DNA of 64,000 nucleotides, from positions 3,911,524-3,975,523 of the forward strand of contig KQ964245.1 in assembly GCA_001566295.1 (NCBI GenBank). Direction: 5' to 3'. Under the pieces are notes generated by a model, which did no database searches, was not told where the DNA came from, and worked only from the letters and a program-made list of their open reading frames with translations. The stretch's first letter is position 1. Each line of letters opens with the position of its first letter. The DNA is from Microdochium bolleyi (taxonomy: Eukaryota > Ascomycota > Sordariomycetes > Xylariales > Microdochiaceae). Shown piece by piece: positions 10,503 through 22,287 of this stretch. The position numbers and the translations under genes are program-made.

Positions 10503-11105
10503 TTACAGCTCCCCCTTCGTAGCCAGATACGCAGCCGCCGGGTCAGCCCAGACCTCGAACCGGACAACCTTCCACCCGCCTCGGGCCCCTTGCTCCTCCT
10601 CCTCAAACGTGTACCCCAGCTTGTAGATGAAGCTCTCGTCCCACTCCTGGCCCGTTTCGCGGCTCCTGAACCTCCCTTTGCCCTTGACACACACCTGCCG
10701 CCCCTCAACATCCACCACGAACGGGCTGTACGCGCCAAACTCCTTCTCCTCCGCATCCGCGACGATACCAGCACCACCGTCACCTTGCCTTGAGAACGAG
10801 AACCGCATGTCGCTGTAGTCCAGCGCCCCGCCCACGGCCTCGAAGTAGCTCTGCACGCCCGCGGCGCCGCGGAACGGCGTGCCCAGAAACGGCAGCTTCG
10901 CGGCGAGCGCCGGGTGGTTGGCGAGGCCGTGCTCGAGCGCGAGGATCTCGGGACTAGAGGACGAGGCGAAGAACTTGGAGACCAGCTCCGCGGGCGGTGT
11001 CGACTTTGCGGCGAATGCGTCGCAGAAGGCCTGCGCTGCTGCGAGGAGCGCGGCGCGCGAGGAGCTCCCGCCGCCGGCCTGGGTTGATGTGGTGGTGGTC
11101 GACAT
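10503..11105 (-). CDS. NTF2-like (SnoaL-fold) domain protein
   Basis: Single exon, 200 residues. A short Ser/Thr/Gly-rich N-terminus precedes an NTF2-like alpha+beta cone: an opening helix (AALLAAAQAFCDAFAAK), PFLGTPFRGAAGVQSYFEAV at the loop where SnoaL-type proteins have FxGxxxI, then alternating strands including FVVDVEGRQVCVKGKGRFR and a closing WKVVRFEVWADPAAAYLA. Family members include polyketide cyclases, dehydratases and many stress or unknown proteins, so the fold does not fix a reaction. No signal peptide is present, so it is probably cytosolic. A second, clearly different NTF2-like gene lies 11 kb away. Confidence 0.75.
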   Translation of the reverse strand: MSTTTTSTQAGGGSSSRAALLAAAQAFCDAFAAKSTPPAELVSKFFASSSSPEILALEHGLANHPALAAKLPFLGTPFRGAAGVQSYFEAVGGALDYSDMRFSFSRQGDGGAGIVADAEEKEFGAYSPFVVDVEGRQVCVKGKGRFRSRETGQEWDESFIYKLGYTFEEEEQGARGGWKVVRFEVWADPAAAYLATKGEL

Positions 11106-11747
11106 TCTTTCCCGTTGCTGCGGCCAATCTGGTTGCCGGATTCGGTCGAGGTGCTAGTTCGCAGAAGTTTCCTCTGTGCGTCGTCGTTCTGCACCCAGCG
11201 TGAATAGCGAGATGGGAGTATCGGTCAATCCGCTGCTGTCTGTTCAAGTGGTGAGCAGCGATTGTCATCGGTCTTTACGCCGCTCGTAGACTGCTCTCGC
11301 TTCCAGGGCGTGTTTGAGTTCGTGGGAAGAGAGGAAGAGGAAGATTGTATGCCCCTCCAAGAGTCTTCGATGATTTGACAGAGCTTAAACGTCATGCGCT
11401 TCGCGGCACTTCCATGTGCCTGCCGATCGGGGGCAGGGCCGGAACTAACATTCGGAACCGGGCCGTGTACCCCCGCAGACATCTCCACACCATAGCCTTC
11501 ATTGGGACGCGATTTTAGACCACTCAGAACGTGAAGTCACATAAATATAAGTCAGGAGCGACGCTTGCCAAGCGGAACGTGAAGCTTGGTCGAGCAGTGT
11601 CAGACGCTATGCTTCATTCTGCTATCTTGCTAGTAACAACCCATACTGAAGTGATGCCGAATGCGACCTTCCCCAGTTTCTCCAATCTGACCCACCATGG
11701 ATTCGCTCCAGACCACACGATTAGGATATATATACACAATCTGAGAT
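11106..11747. other. Intergenic, SnoaL-like gene promoter and cwc22 3' flank
   Basis: It lies between two minus-strand genes. No supported ORF or repeat was seen. Confidence 0.5.
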
Positions 11748-14357
11748 CTAGTCCCTTCTGTCGCGCTTCTGCGGCGGCGGCGAGGGTGACCGGCTGTTGC
11801 TGCTGTACCGCTTTCGCTTATTGCCCACAGGACTTGGCGACCGGCTCTGGTATGCTCGGGCAGCAGGTCTCCGTCGCGAGCCCGCGCTGCTCACAGAGCT
11901 GGTGTTGCGTCTTCTGCTTGCTTTACCGCTCGCAGCAGGTGGCGACACAGATCGGGCCGGCAGGCGACCACGGCCTTGCGGCGGCGGCGGCGGCGGTGAC
12001 CGCGATCGAGAATTGCTTGCAGCACGACCTCTGCCGCCGCGGGGAGGGCTAAAGGATCGCGAGGCCCCCCTACCGACTCCTCTTTGGCGTGGCGCTGGGC
12101 TTCGGCTTCGGCTTCGGCTGCGTGACGGCGTGTACGATCGAGAGCGCGAGGAGTAACCGCCTCGGCTGCGAGACCGCCCACGAGCCACACCAGTAGCACC
12201 ATCAGCACCGCGAGCCCCAGTCCGAGGCGGGCTGGCTGAGTACGAACCCTGACGTCCACCTCTCCGCCGAGCGGGCCCACCACGGTCCGAACTGTACGAA
12301 CGCGAGCGGCTTCTGCTGTCGGAATAAGATCGGGACCGGCTTCTCCGAGGACTGCGTGACAGACTGCGACCTCTGTCGCCGGTTCTGCGTGGCGGTGTCC
12401 TGGAGCGGGAGCGGGATGAGTACGATGAGCCGGTGTATGACGAGTAGCTCGAAACAGATTCCGAGTCCGACCGATCAGCGGCGACTGGCGCTGGCAACGC
12501 CGGTTTCGGCATGTTCTGAAGGAATTCTCGCATATCCTCCGTCAAAGCGCCCATTCCGATACTTGTGAAGTAGTTGATGGAGAAGCGCACATTGCGCGGG
12601 TTGTCGCGAGGGAACAGCCCGCCAAGATCTGCTTGCAAGTCTGGCTGTCTCATACGAGCCTGCAACTTCTTCATGCCCAGCTCTTCCGAGATTTCCTGGA
12701 ACAGGATCTTGATGAAGATTCTGCTGGCAGAAGTCGTCTCGTCCTCGTTCAGGTGAATGACTGACATGGCATGCCAGCCAATGGCGTCAGATCCGAAAAG
12801 ATGCCCGAAGAACCTGGCAATGTTCCGCAGTCGGTTTGTCTCGTAGCGGTGGATAGTCTCGTAGTACTTGCGGAATGACTCCTCAAAGAGCTCTGTCCAC
12901 AGCCTGTTGATCTTGGCAAAGCGCTCACCGATGAGGCCAAAGAACTTGGTATAAGTCTTTTCCTGGCTACAGCACTCGACAACCATCGATGGGAGCTCAG
13001 GCTCCTGGCCAGCGGGGAGCTGGATCTTCATGAGCTTGTGCACGGCTTCCTCGGGGTCCATTGCGCTCTGTATCGTGAGGTAGATCGTCTTGCGCAGGTT
13101 GACGAGGTCTGTGTTGCTCTGGTCTTTGATCTCCATGGCTTTGTCGCCCTCGTCTTCTTCTTCAGAGCTCTCGTCATCCTCGTCGTCGTCATCATCATCC
13201 TCATAGTCGCTACCCTCTCCCAGGATCGCGGCCCGGAGCTTCTTGTAGCTCACTTCGTTCGCTTCCCATTCGGAGTCAAACTTGAAGATGTTGAGGCCGT
13301 CCTCCACGTCGATCGTGCCAGTAAGATCGACTCGGTGTGTGATCTGATCCTCCTCCTCGATCAAGTCCAGCTCCTCCTTGATGGCCGGATTGTCCTTGAA
13401 CTTGTCCTTGCGAATCTGGAACAGAACCTCGATCATGTACTGGACTCGCTTGTCAATATCAGCCTCGTGCAGAATATTCCTGAACTGGTCAAAGATAATT
13501 CTGGCCATAGGCGGGCTCATCTCCTCGAGGTGCTGGGCAACCTCCTTGGTCAAGCCCACAGCAATCTCTACACTGTCGTCGGTAGGCTTCTCGAGCAGAA
13601 GCATGAGCATCTGCGCAGCCAACATCTCATGGACCACCTGCTGGTTGACCAGATGAGCGATGAACGTCGTCGAGGATAAACAAACAGCCTTGTCGTTGCG
13701 CTTGAAGCCCTTGCGAAACTGCATCACCAGCCTCTTGACCAGCAGCTCGCCGACTTGCGGGAGCTTGGTGTTGACAATGGCCGCCATGGCGGCGTAGATG
13801 GGTGTGAACGGCAGCGAGGCGGCCTGGGCCTTCATGATGCTGCGGCAGAAGAGGCCACGGCCGCGCATGAGATTCTCATTGAAGAGCTCGGGGACGATGT
13901 GCTTGATGTTGGAGACGTTGACCTTGTTGATGAGGCCGTTGATGGACTTCTTCAGCGCCTCCCAAGCCATGCGCTGATACTCCTTGCTCGACTTGTCGGT
14001 AATTTGAGCCTGCAGGGCGCGCAGCCGCGCGGGTGGGATGTAGGTGCCACCGGAGCGCATAGTCAGGAGCTTCTCGTATTCGGCCTTTGCGGCGGCCTGC
14101 TTCTCCTCCTCGGTCGGCATCTTGGGCGGTGTTCGCTGCCGCTGTGGTGATCGCTGGCGGGAAGCGAGAGCAGAGTGTGTGTGGTGGTTGCTGTGGTCGC
14201 CGTCGCCACCTCCGCGGCGCCCGGGCCGGTATTTGTCGCCGCCATCACGAGGTCGGCCGCGCTCGCGCTCATTATCGCCACGACGGGGGGATCGTGGCTG
14301 CTGCACTGGCGAGCGGTCGCCGAGATGCGACGAAGGTCTGCTGTCGACGGTCGCCAT
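11748..14357 (-). CDS. cwc22: Pre-mRNA-splicing factor Cwc22
   Basis: Single exon, 869 residues. Cwc22 is a spliceosome component needed for the first catalytic step; in animals it loads eIF4A3 for exon-junction-complex assembly. Visible order: an Arg/Ser/Gly-rich N-terminus (1-80); the conserved entry TMRSGGTYIPPARLRALQAQ; a MIF4G domain (~120-310) with EALKKSINGLINKVN, NLMRGRGLFCRSIMKAQ and VAQHLEEMSPP; an acidic Asp/Glu tract (~385-410); an MA3 domain (~420-550) with LRKTIYLTIQSAMDPEEAVH and FFGLIGERFAKIN; then NVRFSINYFTSIGMGALTED; and a long Arg-Ser dipeptide-rich tail (~640-869). The RS tail is longer and denser than in the short yeast protein and looks like that of an SR protein. It is divergent from dpm2. 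Confidence 0.95.
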   Translation of the reverse strand: MATVDSRPSSHLGDRSPVQQPRSPRRGDNERERGRPRDGGDKYRPGRRGGGDGDHSNHHTHSALASRQRSPQRQRTPPKMPTEEEKQAAAKAEYEKLLTMRSGGTYIPPARLRALQAQITDKSSKEYQRMAWEALKKSINGLINKVNVSNIKHIVPELFNENLMRGRGLFCRSIMKAQAASLPFTPIYAAMAAIVNTKLPQVGELLVKRLVMQFRKGFKRNDKAVCLSSTTFIAHLVNQQVVHEMLAAQMLMLLLEKPTDDSVEIAVGLTKEVAQHLEEMSPPMARIIFDQFRNILHEADIDKRVQYMIEVLFQIRKDKFKDNPAIKEELDLIEEEDQITHRVDLTGTIDVEDGLNIFKFDSEWEANEVSYKKLRAAILGEGSDYEDDDDDDEDDESSEEEDEGDKAMEIKDQSNTDLVNLRKTIYLTIQSAMDPEEAVHKLMKIQLPAGQEPELPSMVVECCSQEKTYTKFFGLIGERFAKINRLWTELFEESFRKYYETIHRYETNRLRNIARFFGHLFGSDAIGWHAMSVIHLNEDETTSASRIFIKILFQEISEELGMKKLQARMRQPDLQADLGGLFPRDNPRNVRFSINYFTSIGMGALTEDMREFLQNMPKPALPAPVAADRSDSESVSSYSSYTGSSYSSRSRSRTPPRRTGDRGRSLSRSPRRSRSRSYSDSRSRSRSYSSDRGGPARRRGGRQGSYSASPPRTGARGADGATGVARGRSRSRGGYSSRSRSYTPSRSRSRSRSPAPRQRGVGRGASRSFSPPRGGRGRAASNSRSRSPPPPPPQGRGRLPARSVSPPAASGKASRRRNTSSVSSAGSRRRPAARAYQSRSPSPVGNKRKRYSSNSRSPSPPPQKRDRRD

Positions 14358-14965
14358 GGCGCACGATTTGGCGTTAGGAGGCTGGACAGGAATGGTTCGT
14401 CGCGTGCATCGAGCAGAGGATCTGTCGTCCTCGGGGCGGTTAGCCGCTGGTGCTTAGGCACCTAGGATGCGTCGAGAGCGCTCGATGGCACGCACGTCGC
14501 AGAGATAGGCGATCGAAGGGTGTCGTGTGTGTTGCAATGCGGTTTGTCTCACGGATAAGGTGTCGCACAAGGCAGACGGACAGACTTTTGGAGAAGGCTG
14601 AACACTTCTTCTTGCGCAACAGCACGGGTGGGTCAGCAGAGTGGATCATCCTCTCCCAGCGTAGCACAGCTCTAATTGGCTCATCTTGGGCAGTCGCGCC
14701 TTCCCGCGCACCAGAGACGCGCCGCAGGGGACAACGCAGCCTGCAAGCTCAATGTACCCTGGCCTGCTCCCCATGAATCAATCGCAGCTGCCAGGGGATG
14801 GATACGTGGTACCTATCCAATTGTGTAAACCACCACGCCCCTCGCATCCTCTCCCCATCTCGAACCACAACCAACGCAACCCGCCTTCGCTTCAAGCTTC
14901 CCGACACTCCTTTCCTCAGACCACGACGACTCTCTCCAGCCCTTCTACACCCTTTTTAATCAACA
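14358..14965. promoter_or_regulatory. Shared divergent promoter region, cwc22 / dpm2
   Basis: About 600 bases separate the two start codons. Pyrimidine-rich tracts (CCTTTCCTCAG, CTCTCTCCAGCCC) lie in the ~80 bases before the dpm2 ATG, a usual fungal transcription-start signature. No clear TATA box was seen. Confidence 0.5.
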
Positions 14966-15522
14966 ATGGTACGCACCCACGCAGCTCTGCTGTCAGTCAC
15001 CAGCAACGGCGCTTGATCCCCGCCAGGGTCCCCTTTTTCCTTCTTGCCAAGGACCAAGAACATGGCCCTGGGCATGCCTTGCACGACAGATCCAGCCAGC
15101 CGTTCCTGCAAACGGCTTGGTCACTTCGTGCGAGCCCTGACTAACAGCATGTATTCACACCTGCAGCTTGACAAACTCGTCGGCCTCGCCATGTTGGTGG
15201 CCGCCTCCGTCGTCTTCCTCTACTACTCCATCTGGACTCTTGCCATGGTACGTCAGCCTCCCATACAGCACACGAGACCAGTTTCTGCAGGTTTATACCG
15301 GACTTGAGGACTAACAGAGATCACACAAATCAGCCCTTCGTCGACGCCGACCACCCGCTCCACGCAATCTTCCCCCCTCGCGTCTGGGCCATCCGCATAC
15401 CGGTGATTCTGATCCTGCTCGGCTCCGCCGTCGTCGGCTCGTTCCTCTCCATCGTCATGATCCGCAGCAACAAGAAGAAGGCCGCCAAGGCCAAGGCCGC
15501 GGCTGCCAAGAAGAAGGCCTAG
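14966..15522 (+). CDS. dpm2: Dolichol-phosphate mannose synthase regulatory subunit Dpm2
   Basis: Exons 14966-14968 (the ATG alone), 15167-15247 and 15334-15522; 90 residues. Dpm2 is a small ER membrane subunit that stabilises the Dpm1 catalytic subunit making dolichyl-phosphate-mannose for N-glycans, GPI anchors and O-mannosylation. It has two membrane helices: LDKLVGLAMLVAASVVFLYY..WTLAM and RIPVILILLGSAVVGSFLSIVMI, joined by the family motif PFVDADHPLHAIFP, with a Lys/Ala-rich cytosolic tail. Intron 1 (198 nt) begins GTACGC directly after the start codon and ends with CTAACAG..CTGCAG; intron 2 is 86 nt. The joint WTLAM|PFVDADH matches the family, supporting the splice choice. Length is close to the usual 80-95 residues. 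Confidence 0.93.
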
Positions 15523-16135
15523 AGGACAAAGCGACCAGTTGATGCTGCGTGTGGGTGCGTGCAAGGGAGAGCGAAGCCGCCACGACCAACGAGAGCGGTA
15601 GAGAGGCGAGGTGCACGATATTGGAATATGACGATGGCTGGTGGAGTCAAGGAAGTGGAAAGCAGAGCAACACACCATCAGGCCCATGGTGCAAGCGATA
15701 TAGCGCCGTCCAGGGCAAGATACGGATATGCCATGAAAATTATACTGAGAGCAGACTGCTGGGGGAGCAAGGTCCGAGCCGACCTGCTAGAGGTCATGTC
15801 TCATTGTTGTCTAATATATGCAATGTAATAGCCTAGAGTGTACACACCTCCAGCATGAGAGAAAAATTGGCTCTTTTGCAGAATCAAAAAATCGAAGGGC
15901 ACATTTACTGCGACGACGAAGTATGTGACATGCACTGGCAGACATGACACAGAGATATCGACAAGGCACAGGACTTTGTCTGGAGAATCTCCAATTTGGT
16001 GGTTATCTCTCTTTGATTGTTTCCGGACTTTCACGCGCAACGAGATCCCTAGTCTAACGCCGGACGCCAGATGACCATATCAAAGGAGCGGAGAATGGGT
16101 TGTTACCTTCGCAAATACCAAGCCTGCAACCAGCC
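15523..16135. other. Convergent 3' flanks of dpm2 and the BCAS3-like gene
   Basis: No gene or repeat was recognised. Short overlapping ORFs only. Confidence 0.5.
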
Positions 16136-19100
16136 CTAAACCCTCTGATCCGCAAAATCGATAACCTCCAGCTCGTCCTCGAAGAACTCGTCCTCCTCCC
16201 CCATGTCCGTGGCAGCCGCCCCTCGGTTTCCATGACGGCGCCGGCGAGTCGTCACAACAATCTGCTCCTCGTTCTCGCCGACCTGCATAACCCGCTCCAT
16301 GGCATATGCGGGAAGCGCCCTGTGGTCTTCAATGCTGCCACTCACAGACTCGTCGTCGACGGGCACGGGGAGCCTGATGCTGACTTTGACGCCGCTGATC
16401 GACTGTCCAAAGGCCCACGGACTGCTGGCACCAGAAAGGGCTTTCCTGTCCTTCTTAGACTTGTCTTGCCCAGCCTGTCTGGTTGCGGTCCTGGCAGCTT
16501 GACCGTCGTACTCGAACAGGGCAACACGCTTGTCTGTGTGGAACGGCTGATACGGAGCGCTCGACTCGATCTCGGCCTGCGGTATCGAGGATTCAAGACC
16601 CAGGATGGACGCGCTGAGTGTGTTGCGCTGTGGCAGCACCAGTGTATGCCCACCATCGTGTTCATCAACTAGTGTCATCTCCTGGTTCGCCTCCGGCTCA
16701 ATCGTCTTCTTCACAGAGGGCGCAAGGACATCATCCGGCACGTTCCTGAGCTTGAAGTCCTTGTACCTACGTCCTTGCTGAGGTCGATTAGCCGCGGCTG
16801 AAGTCTTTCGGCTTCTGCTTGTAAAAGTCCGCACTAGGCCATCGCCTACAACGAACAGATGAGGGTGTCTTCGACCACTCAGCCAGGCCGCACAGGCGAG
16901 GCCTGGCAGCATATTTTCCAGCGGCAAAGAAACACGGTTCTCTCCTGTGTGGCGAAGCTGGCTGATGGCCGTGCCTGCATTACCCAGGGAATGGCTGATG
17001 CCCGCGGCAAGCACCTTGCCACTGTAGCTCGCATGCTCCATGATAGTGGCGTTGCCTTGACCCTGCGTGCTGCTTCGTCGCTGACCACTGATCAGGGGTT
17101 TGGCGGCGCCGTATGCTGAGCTCAAAGCCGTAGATGCCATGGACACCGCTGACGATGCATTGTCCCCAGGCTTCGCATCCGGCTTCTGCCCCGTGAGTCT
17201 GCGGCGAGGTGGCGGCCACGTGTAGGCCGAGTCTGGCATATCAAGCAGATGCACAGTGCCTTTGTCCGTCACCATTGCGATGCGGTCGCCATTTGGTCGA
17301 GACCACGCAACATCCACAATTCGTGCCACCGTCATGCGCGAGAACTGTGCAACCTGGCGCACGCGAGTAGCATGCCCTGTATGAGGCGGCGAGTTCTGCA
17401 AGGCTGATGACTTTGTATGCTGAATGCGCATAAGGTCCCAGACAGTCTGGACGTCACCCTTGCTGCTCGCAGTGAAGAGGAGAAGTCCTGATGGCGCAAA
17501 GGACACAAAGCTGCAGCCGAGAGGGACCTTGAACGTCGTCACATGATGGAGAGTTGTCGAGTTCGCGATTGACCTCAAATCGACAACTGACACGAGGCCA
17601 GGATCTTTGGTATGTGCTTGGCCAGGGATGCCATAGGTTGGCGGGAACTGTGAAGCATCGGCTCGCGAACCGTACGAGTTACCCCACGGCGGTGAGCCAA
17701 TGGTGGCTGGTCTGCTCGTGGGTTGTTGTCCAGGTTTCCAATAGTTGTTCCATAGCTGCATCCCCTGCTTGCCGACCCATCTGGCACCGTGGATGAATTC
17801 TTGTGTTGTCTCGCGCATGATACGATTCATCATGCCGTCTGAGATAGGCTGATCGACATCAGAGCTCTCGTTGGGCAGTACAGGAGATGCCAAGGTTGCT
17901 ATTCCGGGGGCTTTGCCTTCCAGGAGCACAGGCACGATTGCGTTGAGCGTAGACTGCGATGAGGGCGCCGGGGGGCAGTAGGCGAGCCATCGGCCATTCA
18001 TGGCGAGCACTGGAGCCGGGGCCAGCCTCCGACCCGGGAGGGGGCTTCGGCTGCGTTCTTCGTCCGGTGTTGAATCACCCTTCAGTCCCTGCTGGAGACT
18101 GGTCCAGACCTTGCCCAGACACCGGAACTCGATTCCGGGAGCTTCCTCAATCTGAGCCTGGCGATACACCCAGCATTCGCCGCTTTCGCCAGAAGATACC
18201 ACGATATGACCCTCATCCGCTCGAATCTGGATTGACCCGGATGGTGGTGGACTTCGGAAGACAGGGTTCGAGAGCGAAGACTTAATCGGGATTCGAGGGA
18301 GCTCGAGCAACACACCCACTAGCTTGCTAGTCTTGAGTGAGTACACCTCGACGGTGGTCTGGTAGGCATCGATCATAGTGGTCGGTTTAGTCGCAGTGGC
18401 CGGCTTCTGGTTACTATCTGACTGCGGCGTACGGATGCCCTCGAGCTTCGGACTGGCGACCTCGCCTCCCTGGTCGTCGAGCGTTGAGCCTGGTACCGCA
18501 GCTGGGATAATCGGACCGTGGACGACAACAGCCACCAACGGAAAAGCACCAGAGGAGTTGGAGCCAGCAGTCCAATTCAGTATCTTTGCGTGGTGCACAG
18601 CACCCCGTAGGCCATGCAGACCTGTTACCGGGTCGACGCCGCGTTTATTGACGTTGTACACATCCATGCCACCTTCATAGCCAGCGAGGACAACATTACT
18701 GCTGCTGGCTGTCCGTGATGACGTCCAGTTCGGGAGAACATCAAAACCAAGGTGGTAGCCGCGATCGCCTGCCTTCAGACCACGATGCTGGCCAGAATCC
18801 AGGTCCAACTCGGGAGTACCATAGAAGTGAGCTTGTGGCTGGTGCGGCAGGGGCAGATTCTGGCCAAGACGGGCTCCACCAAATGGCGAATGCATGGATG
18901 CTCTGCGGATGGACGGAGGTGACGAAGCCTGAGATCTGATGTCGTGAATCGGAAAGTGGCTTTCTGCTTGGAAGCTGAGTGGACGGCGGAAGCTCTCTGG
19001 TGGCGACACGGACGTCGCATATTGCTGTGCTCGAGCTCGCTGCTGAGGTGTCCACCCATAGCTAATTCCACGAGGATCCTCATACGACGAGGGTTGTGTT

Positions 19101-19612
19101 GGAGGTGATTCACCCATCAAGCTAATGAGGTTGGGTGAGCCTCCCAGGTGACTCATGGTCTTCGGCCATTCGCTGATGACATTCGGCACTGTGCTAGCGG
19201 AGGTCGGGATTGTCGTTGCGGCACCAAGAAGAGGAGAGTCTATCGAGGTAGCCTGCGTGGGGATTGGCGCCGATTCTGTCGGTTCCAGCTCTGGAGAGGA
19301 CGTTGGGGGCGTCTCTGTTGGTGGCTCGACGTCTTTGACTACGGGGCTCGCACTGCTGATGCTATGGTTAGCATGATATACTCCCCTGATGCAGATTTGA
19401 CTGTGAGCTGGATCCTTTGGTAGAGAAACAACGTACGAGAACTTAGCCCCATGCCTGGTCACCGCTGCAACGACGCCTCCATTCTCTTTGGCATGTTTGT
19501 CCTTCTTCTTTGAGCCTACAGGGACAATGAGTCGATGTTAGTGACGGCCCGTTCGAACTAGACGTGCCTCGGGGCGGGTTGTCTGGATGGCGGTAAGCTA
19601 CGAACCTGCCAT
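16136..19612 (-). CDS. BCAS3-like WD40 repeat protein
   Basis: Exons complement(19606-19612), complement(19437-19515) and complement(16136-19355); 1101 residues. The initiation exon is 7 nt (ATG GCA G). Splicing yields MAGSKKKDKHAKENGGVV; the second intron (81 nt) is stop-free and in frame. A disordered Ser/Thr/Pro-rich N-terminus (~1-230) precedes a beta-propeller region: NVVLAGYEGGMDVYNV, VVVHGPII, VYSLKTSKLVGVL, VSVVDLRS, FVSFAPSGLLLFTASSKGDV and VDVAWSRPNGDRIAMVTDKG. A C-terminal block follows with LPGLACAAWLSGRRHPHLFV and an acidic end. This order fits the BCAS3 family, which in animals acts with PHAF1 at the phagophore and binds phosphoinositides. Its function in filamentous fungi is not well known to me. 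A generic PROPPIN or WD40 protein is the main alternative. Confidence 0.7.
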
Positions 19613-22287
19613 AGAGAGCGCCCTTGGGCACAAAGAGGCCTTGGTGGAAACCTCTTGTACCTGGCCAGCGTGTGACCTGCTTGGTAGGCTCCGTTCTCCG
19701 GAGCTCTGTGATGTGCCCGGGCCGGGCTAGGGAGGGGTTCGAGCAGTACTATGACGTTGTTTGTGCGACGAGCAACAGCAGACGGCACAAGCTTTGCCAA
19801 GAGGATTGACGAGATCAGAGCACTGTTTGTGCAAAGGGCGGCGAAGGCAGTGCTTTGCAGGTGGTGGATGGTGTTGGAAGTAGTGCGCCAGGCACGACAG
19901 ATGCTATACTGGAAATAGGCCCCGAGGGTCTTCGAGATGGCTCTTGGGGGGATGAGATGGTAGGCGGCGAGGCAGAAGTCTTGGAAGGCACCTGGCTTCA
20001 GCACAGCTGGAGCGGGTGATGATGTGGTCTTGTGATTACGTCGGTATATAGAAACGTTTGTGGGCTTATGTTATGTTGGTGGTGCTCGTTCAGAAAGCGC
20101 GGTCGTGATGGGCGGGACTAGAGGAGCACGGGTATATGTACGGGGAACGGAACGCGGAGGGTGGTCTAATCTGGCAGAGATCGTGTATTCGTTGGCGGCA
20201 GGAAGAGACAAAGAAGGAAGATGGGTCAGTCTGGGGGTTCGTGAGTATCGGGGCGGTGTCTGGTTGTCGAGATCTAGAGCGGATTGTTGCAGAGGACGAG
20301 GAGAGCGACCACGGCACGGCACGGCGGATAGCAGGAAGGAGGCCAGGCTCCCGGAGTCGCAGCTCGGCGAGCTCAGGCCCGCGGTGCAAGCGTGCCCGTG
20401 CAGGCGCAGTGTGACTACGTCCCGAGGGGGCGCCCAGTGCATGGCGGGGCACTTGATGCTGCTGGGCCAGCTGCAACGACGCGCGCCGCGCGGGCAGCTC
20501 GGAGCACCCCGTGCGATTGGCACATGGGCCAGATGATTGCTCCCAGAGCTGCCTGGGCCCCGAGCTTACGGAGGATGTGCCTAGCGCACGCTTCCTCGCG
20601 CAGGTCCGACTCAAACATGGAGATGGTGAGTCTTGCCGTCTTCGACCTGCTGGTGCCTCAGGACGAGCTCACTGCTCTTTGCTCCGGTGACGACGGACAG
20701 GAGTCATCGTGTCTCTTGTCCCCGAACGGCACCTCAGGCTGCTGCCGCGGCCAGCCGTCCACGGGCCCCTCGCTGGATGCGGGGAGGGAGTGGGCAGAAC
20801 CCCTGGAATGCAGGGATCACGGTCGCCGGCGCCGGCGCGTCCTCCAGCAGCGTGCCTTATCGCAGCGGGCAGCAGAGTGGGATATGGTTGCAGATAGGGC
20901 TGCCCGCCTGAGCGACAGGTCCAGGTCCACGAATGACGTCTCAGACGGGGTGGGTGTTGTTGGGGTTGCTGCGGGCTGCTGCGGGCACACCCCTCACTCC
21001 TCGGGGGTGGCCTGGCTTGACGAACCAGCCGCCGGATCCTGTTTCGGCGGCAATATCAACCGGCTGGTAATTACATGCACGTTGGCAACGCGCACCTGGG
21101 CATGGATTATGCATTCTGGTATGTAGTCCAGGTCTGGCCTTGCACAGGTGAGGTCAGGTCAGGTCGGAGAAATCGAGATTCATCATCTGCTACCCCCACT
21201 CCGTGACCCTCCTCATCCATTCCAAGGTTCCATGGTTGCTTGTAATTAGCCCAGAGTACGGTTGACCAGCCATGCGAGTGCTTCGAGGCCACGTGAGCCC
21301 AGTCCATGGTGCTTGGTCAACGACACGCCGGTCATTCGCTCGCGCTGCCAGTCCCTGGAACTTTCCACCAAACCCACGCGTCATCCAGACGGTTCCTGTG
21401 CTCTTGCTCAAGGCAGCTCACCTGCTTCCCGTTCTCCGTCCTCACATACCTCACCTCAGCCCGGAGTCATGTACCATCGTCCTACACACTCTCGAAGGCG
21501 ACGACCGCGGCCAGCTTCACCGACAGCTCCGTTGCATATCAACAACGACCCAACGACCGTGAATCTAGCGCATACTCTAGTTGCATGTCCCGCCACGCCG
21601 TTCCCCAGCCACGCACGATGCGTCTAATCTAACTTCGACTCGATCTCTGGGCACCCTCCAACTAGCGCCTGTCACCCCCCTAGGCCCGCCAAAGAGTTTC
21701 CCCGACGCGTTTGGGGTCCGACAGACCTGCTGACCTCCCAAATGCTGTCATCATAAAACGGGAGCATCCTCCGTTGGTACCTCCGCCCGTTAGTGGGAAT
21801 GCTCGCCCATGACTTATACAAGTGTCGAATGTGCAGACTGGATGCAAGTACCGCCGAGTACCTGTCAGCAATCAGCTGACTTCCATCAAGCGGCAAGAAA
21901 TAACTCAGCTGCTCTCTGTCTGCAAGGCCGGCCTGTTTGTTCCGCTGCTGTAACAGGCGACACAGACCCGAGGCTGGGCTAAATGATGTGTTCACACCAC
22001 TTACCATTCCGCCTTGTTTTTTCCAGCTAACCACGATGGAGCCAACTCGAGCATCTTGTGACCCCTTTGGCCACACTCTCTCACGTAATCGACAAACCCT
22101 CGAGCCTCGAGTTGGTCTCCCTATGTCGTCAGTCATCATCCTATTTCACACAGAGCAGTGCATTATTACTGAGTTATGCACAATCCTGGCTGCGTGCATG
22201 TCAATCAATCAGTTGCATGATATCTCCCCAGAGTTCCCGTTCACAGGGCCCTTAGACTCCCATGGCCCTGCCAACCTCAGGAAAAGG
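19613..22287. other. 2.7-kb intergenic upstream of the BCAS3-like gene
   Basis: ORFs up to 244 codons occur on both strands, but they overlap one another and have Arg/Ala/Ser-rich translations without domains. I see the BCAS3-like promoter, the 3' flank of the next minus-strand gene and a short AGGTC triplication (21148-21162). No supported gene. Confidence 0.45.

Noticed and set aside
20392..21126. 244-codon plus-strand ORF as a gene
   Set aside because: No domain, Arg/Ala/Ser-rich, overlaps other ORFs on both strands, and lacks promoter or splice support.
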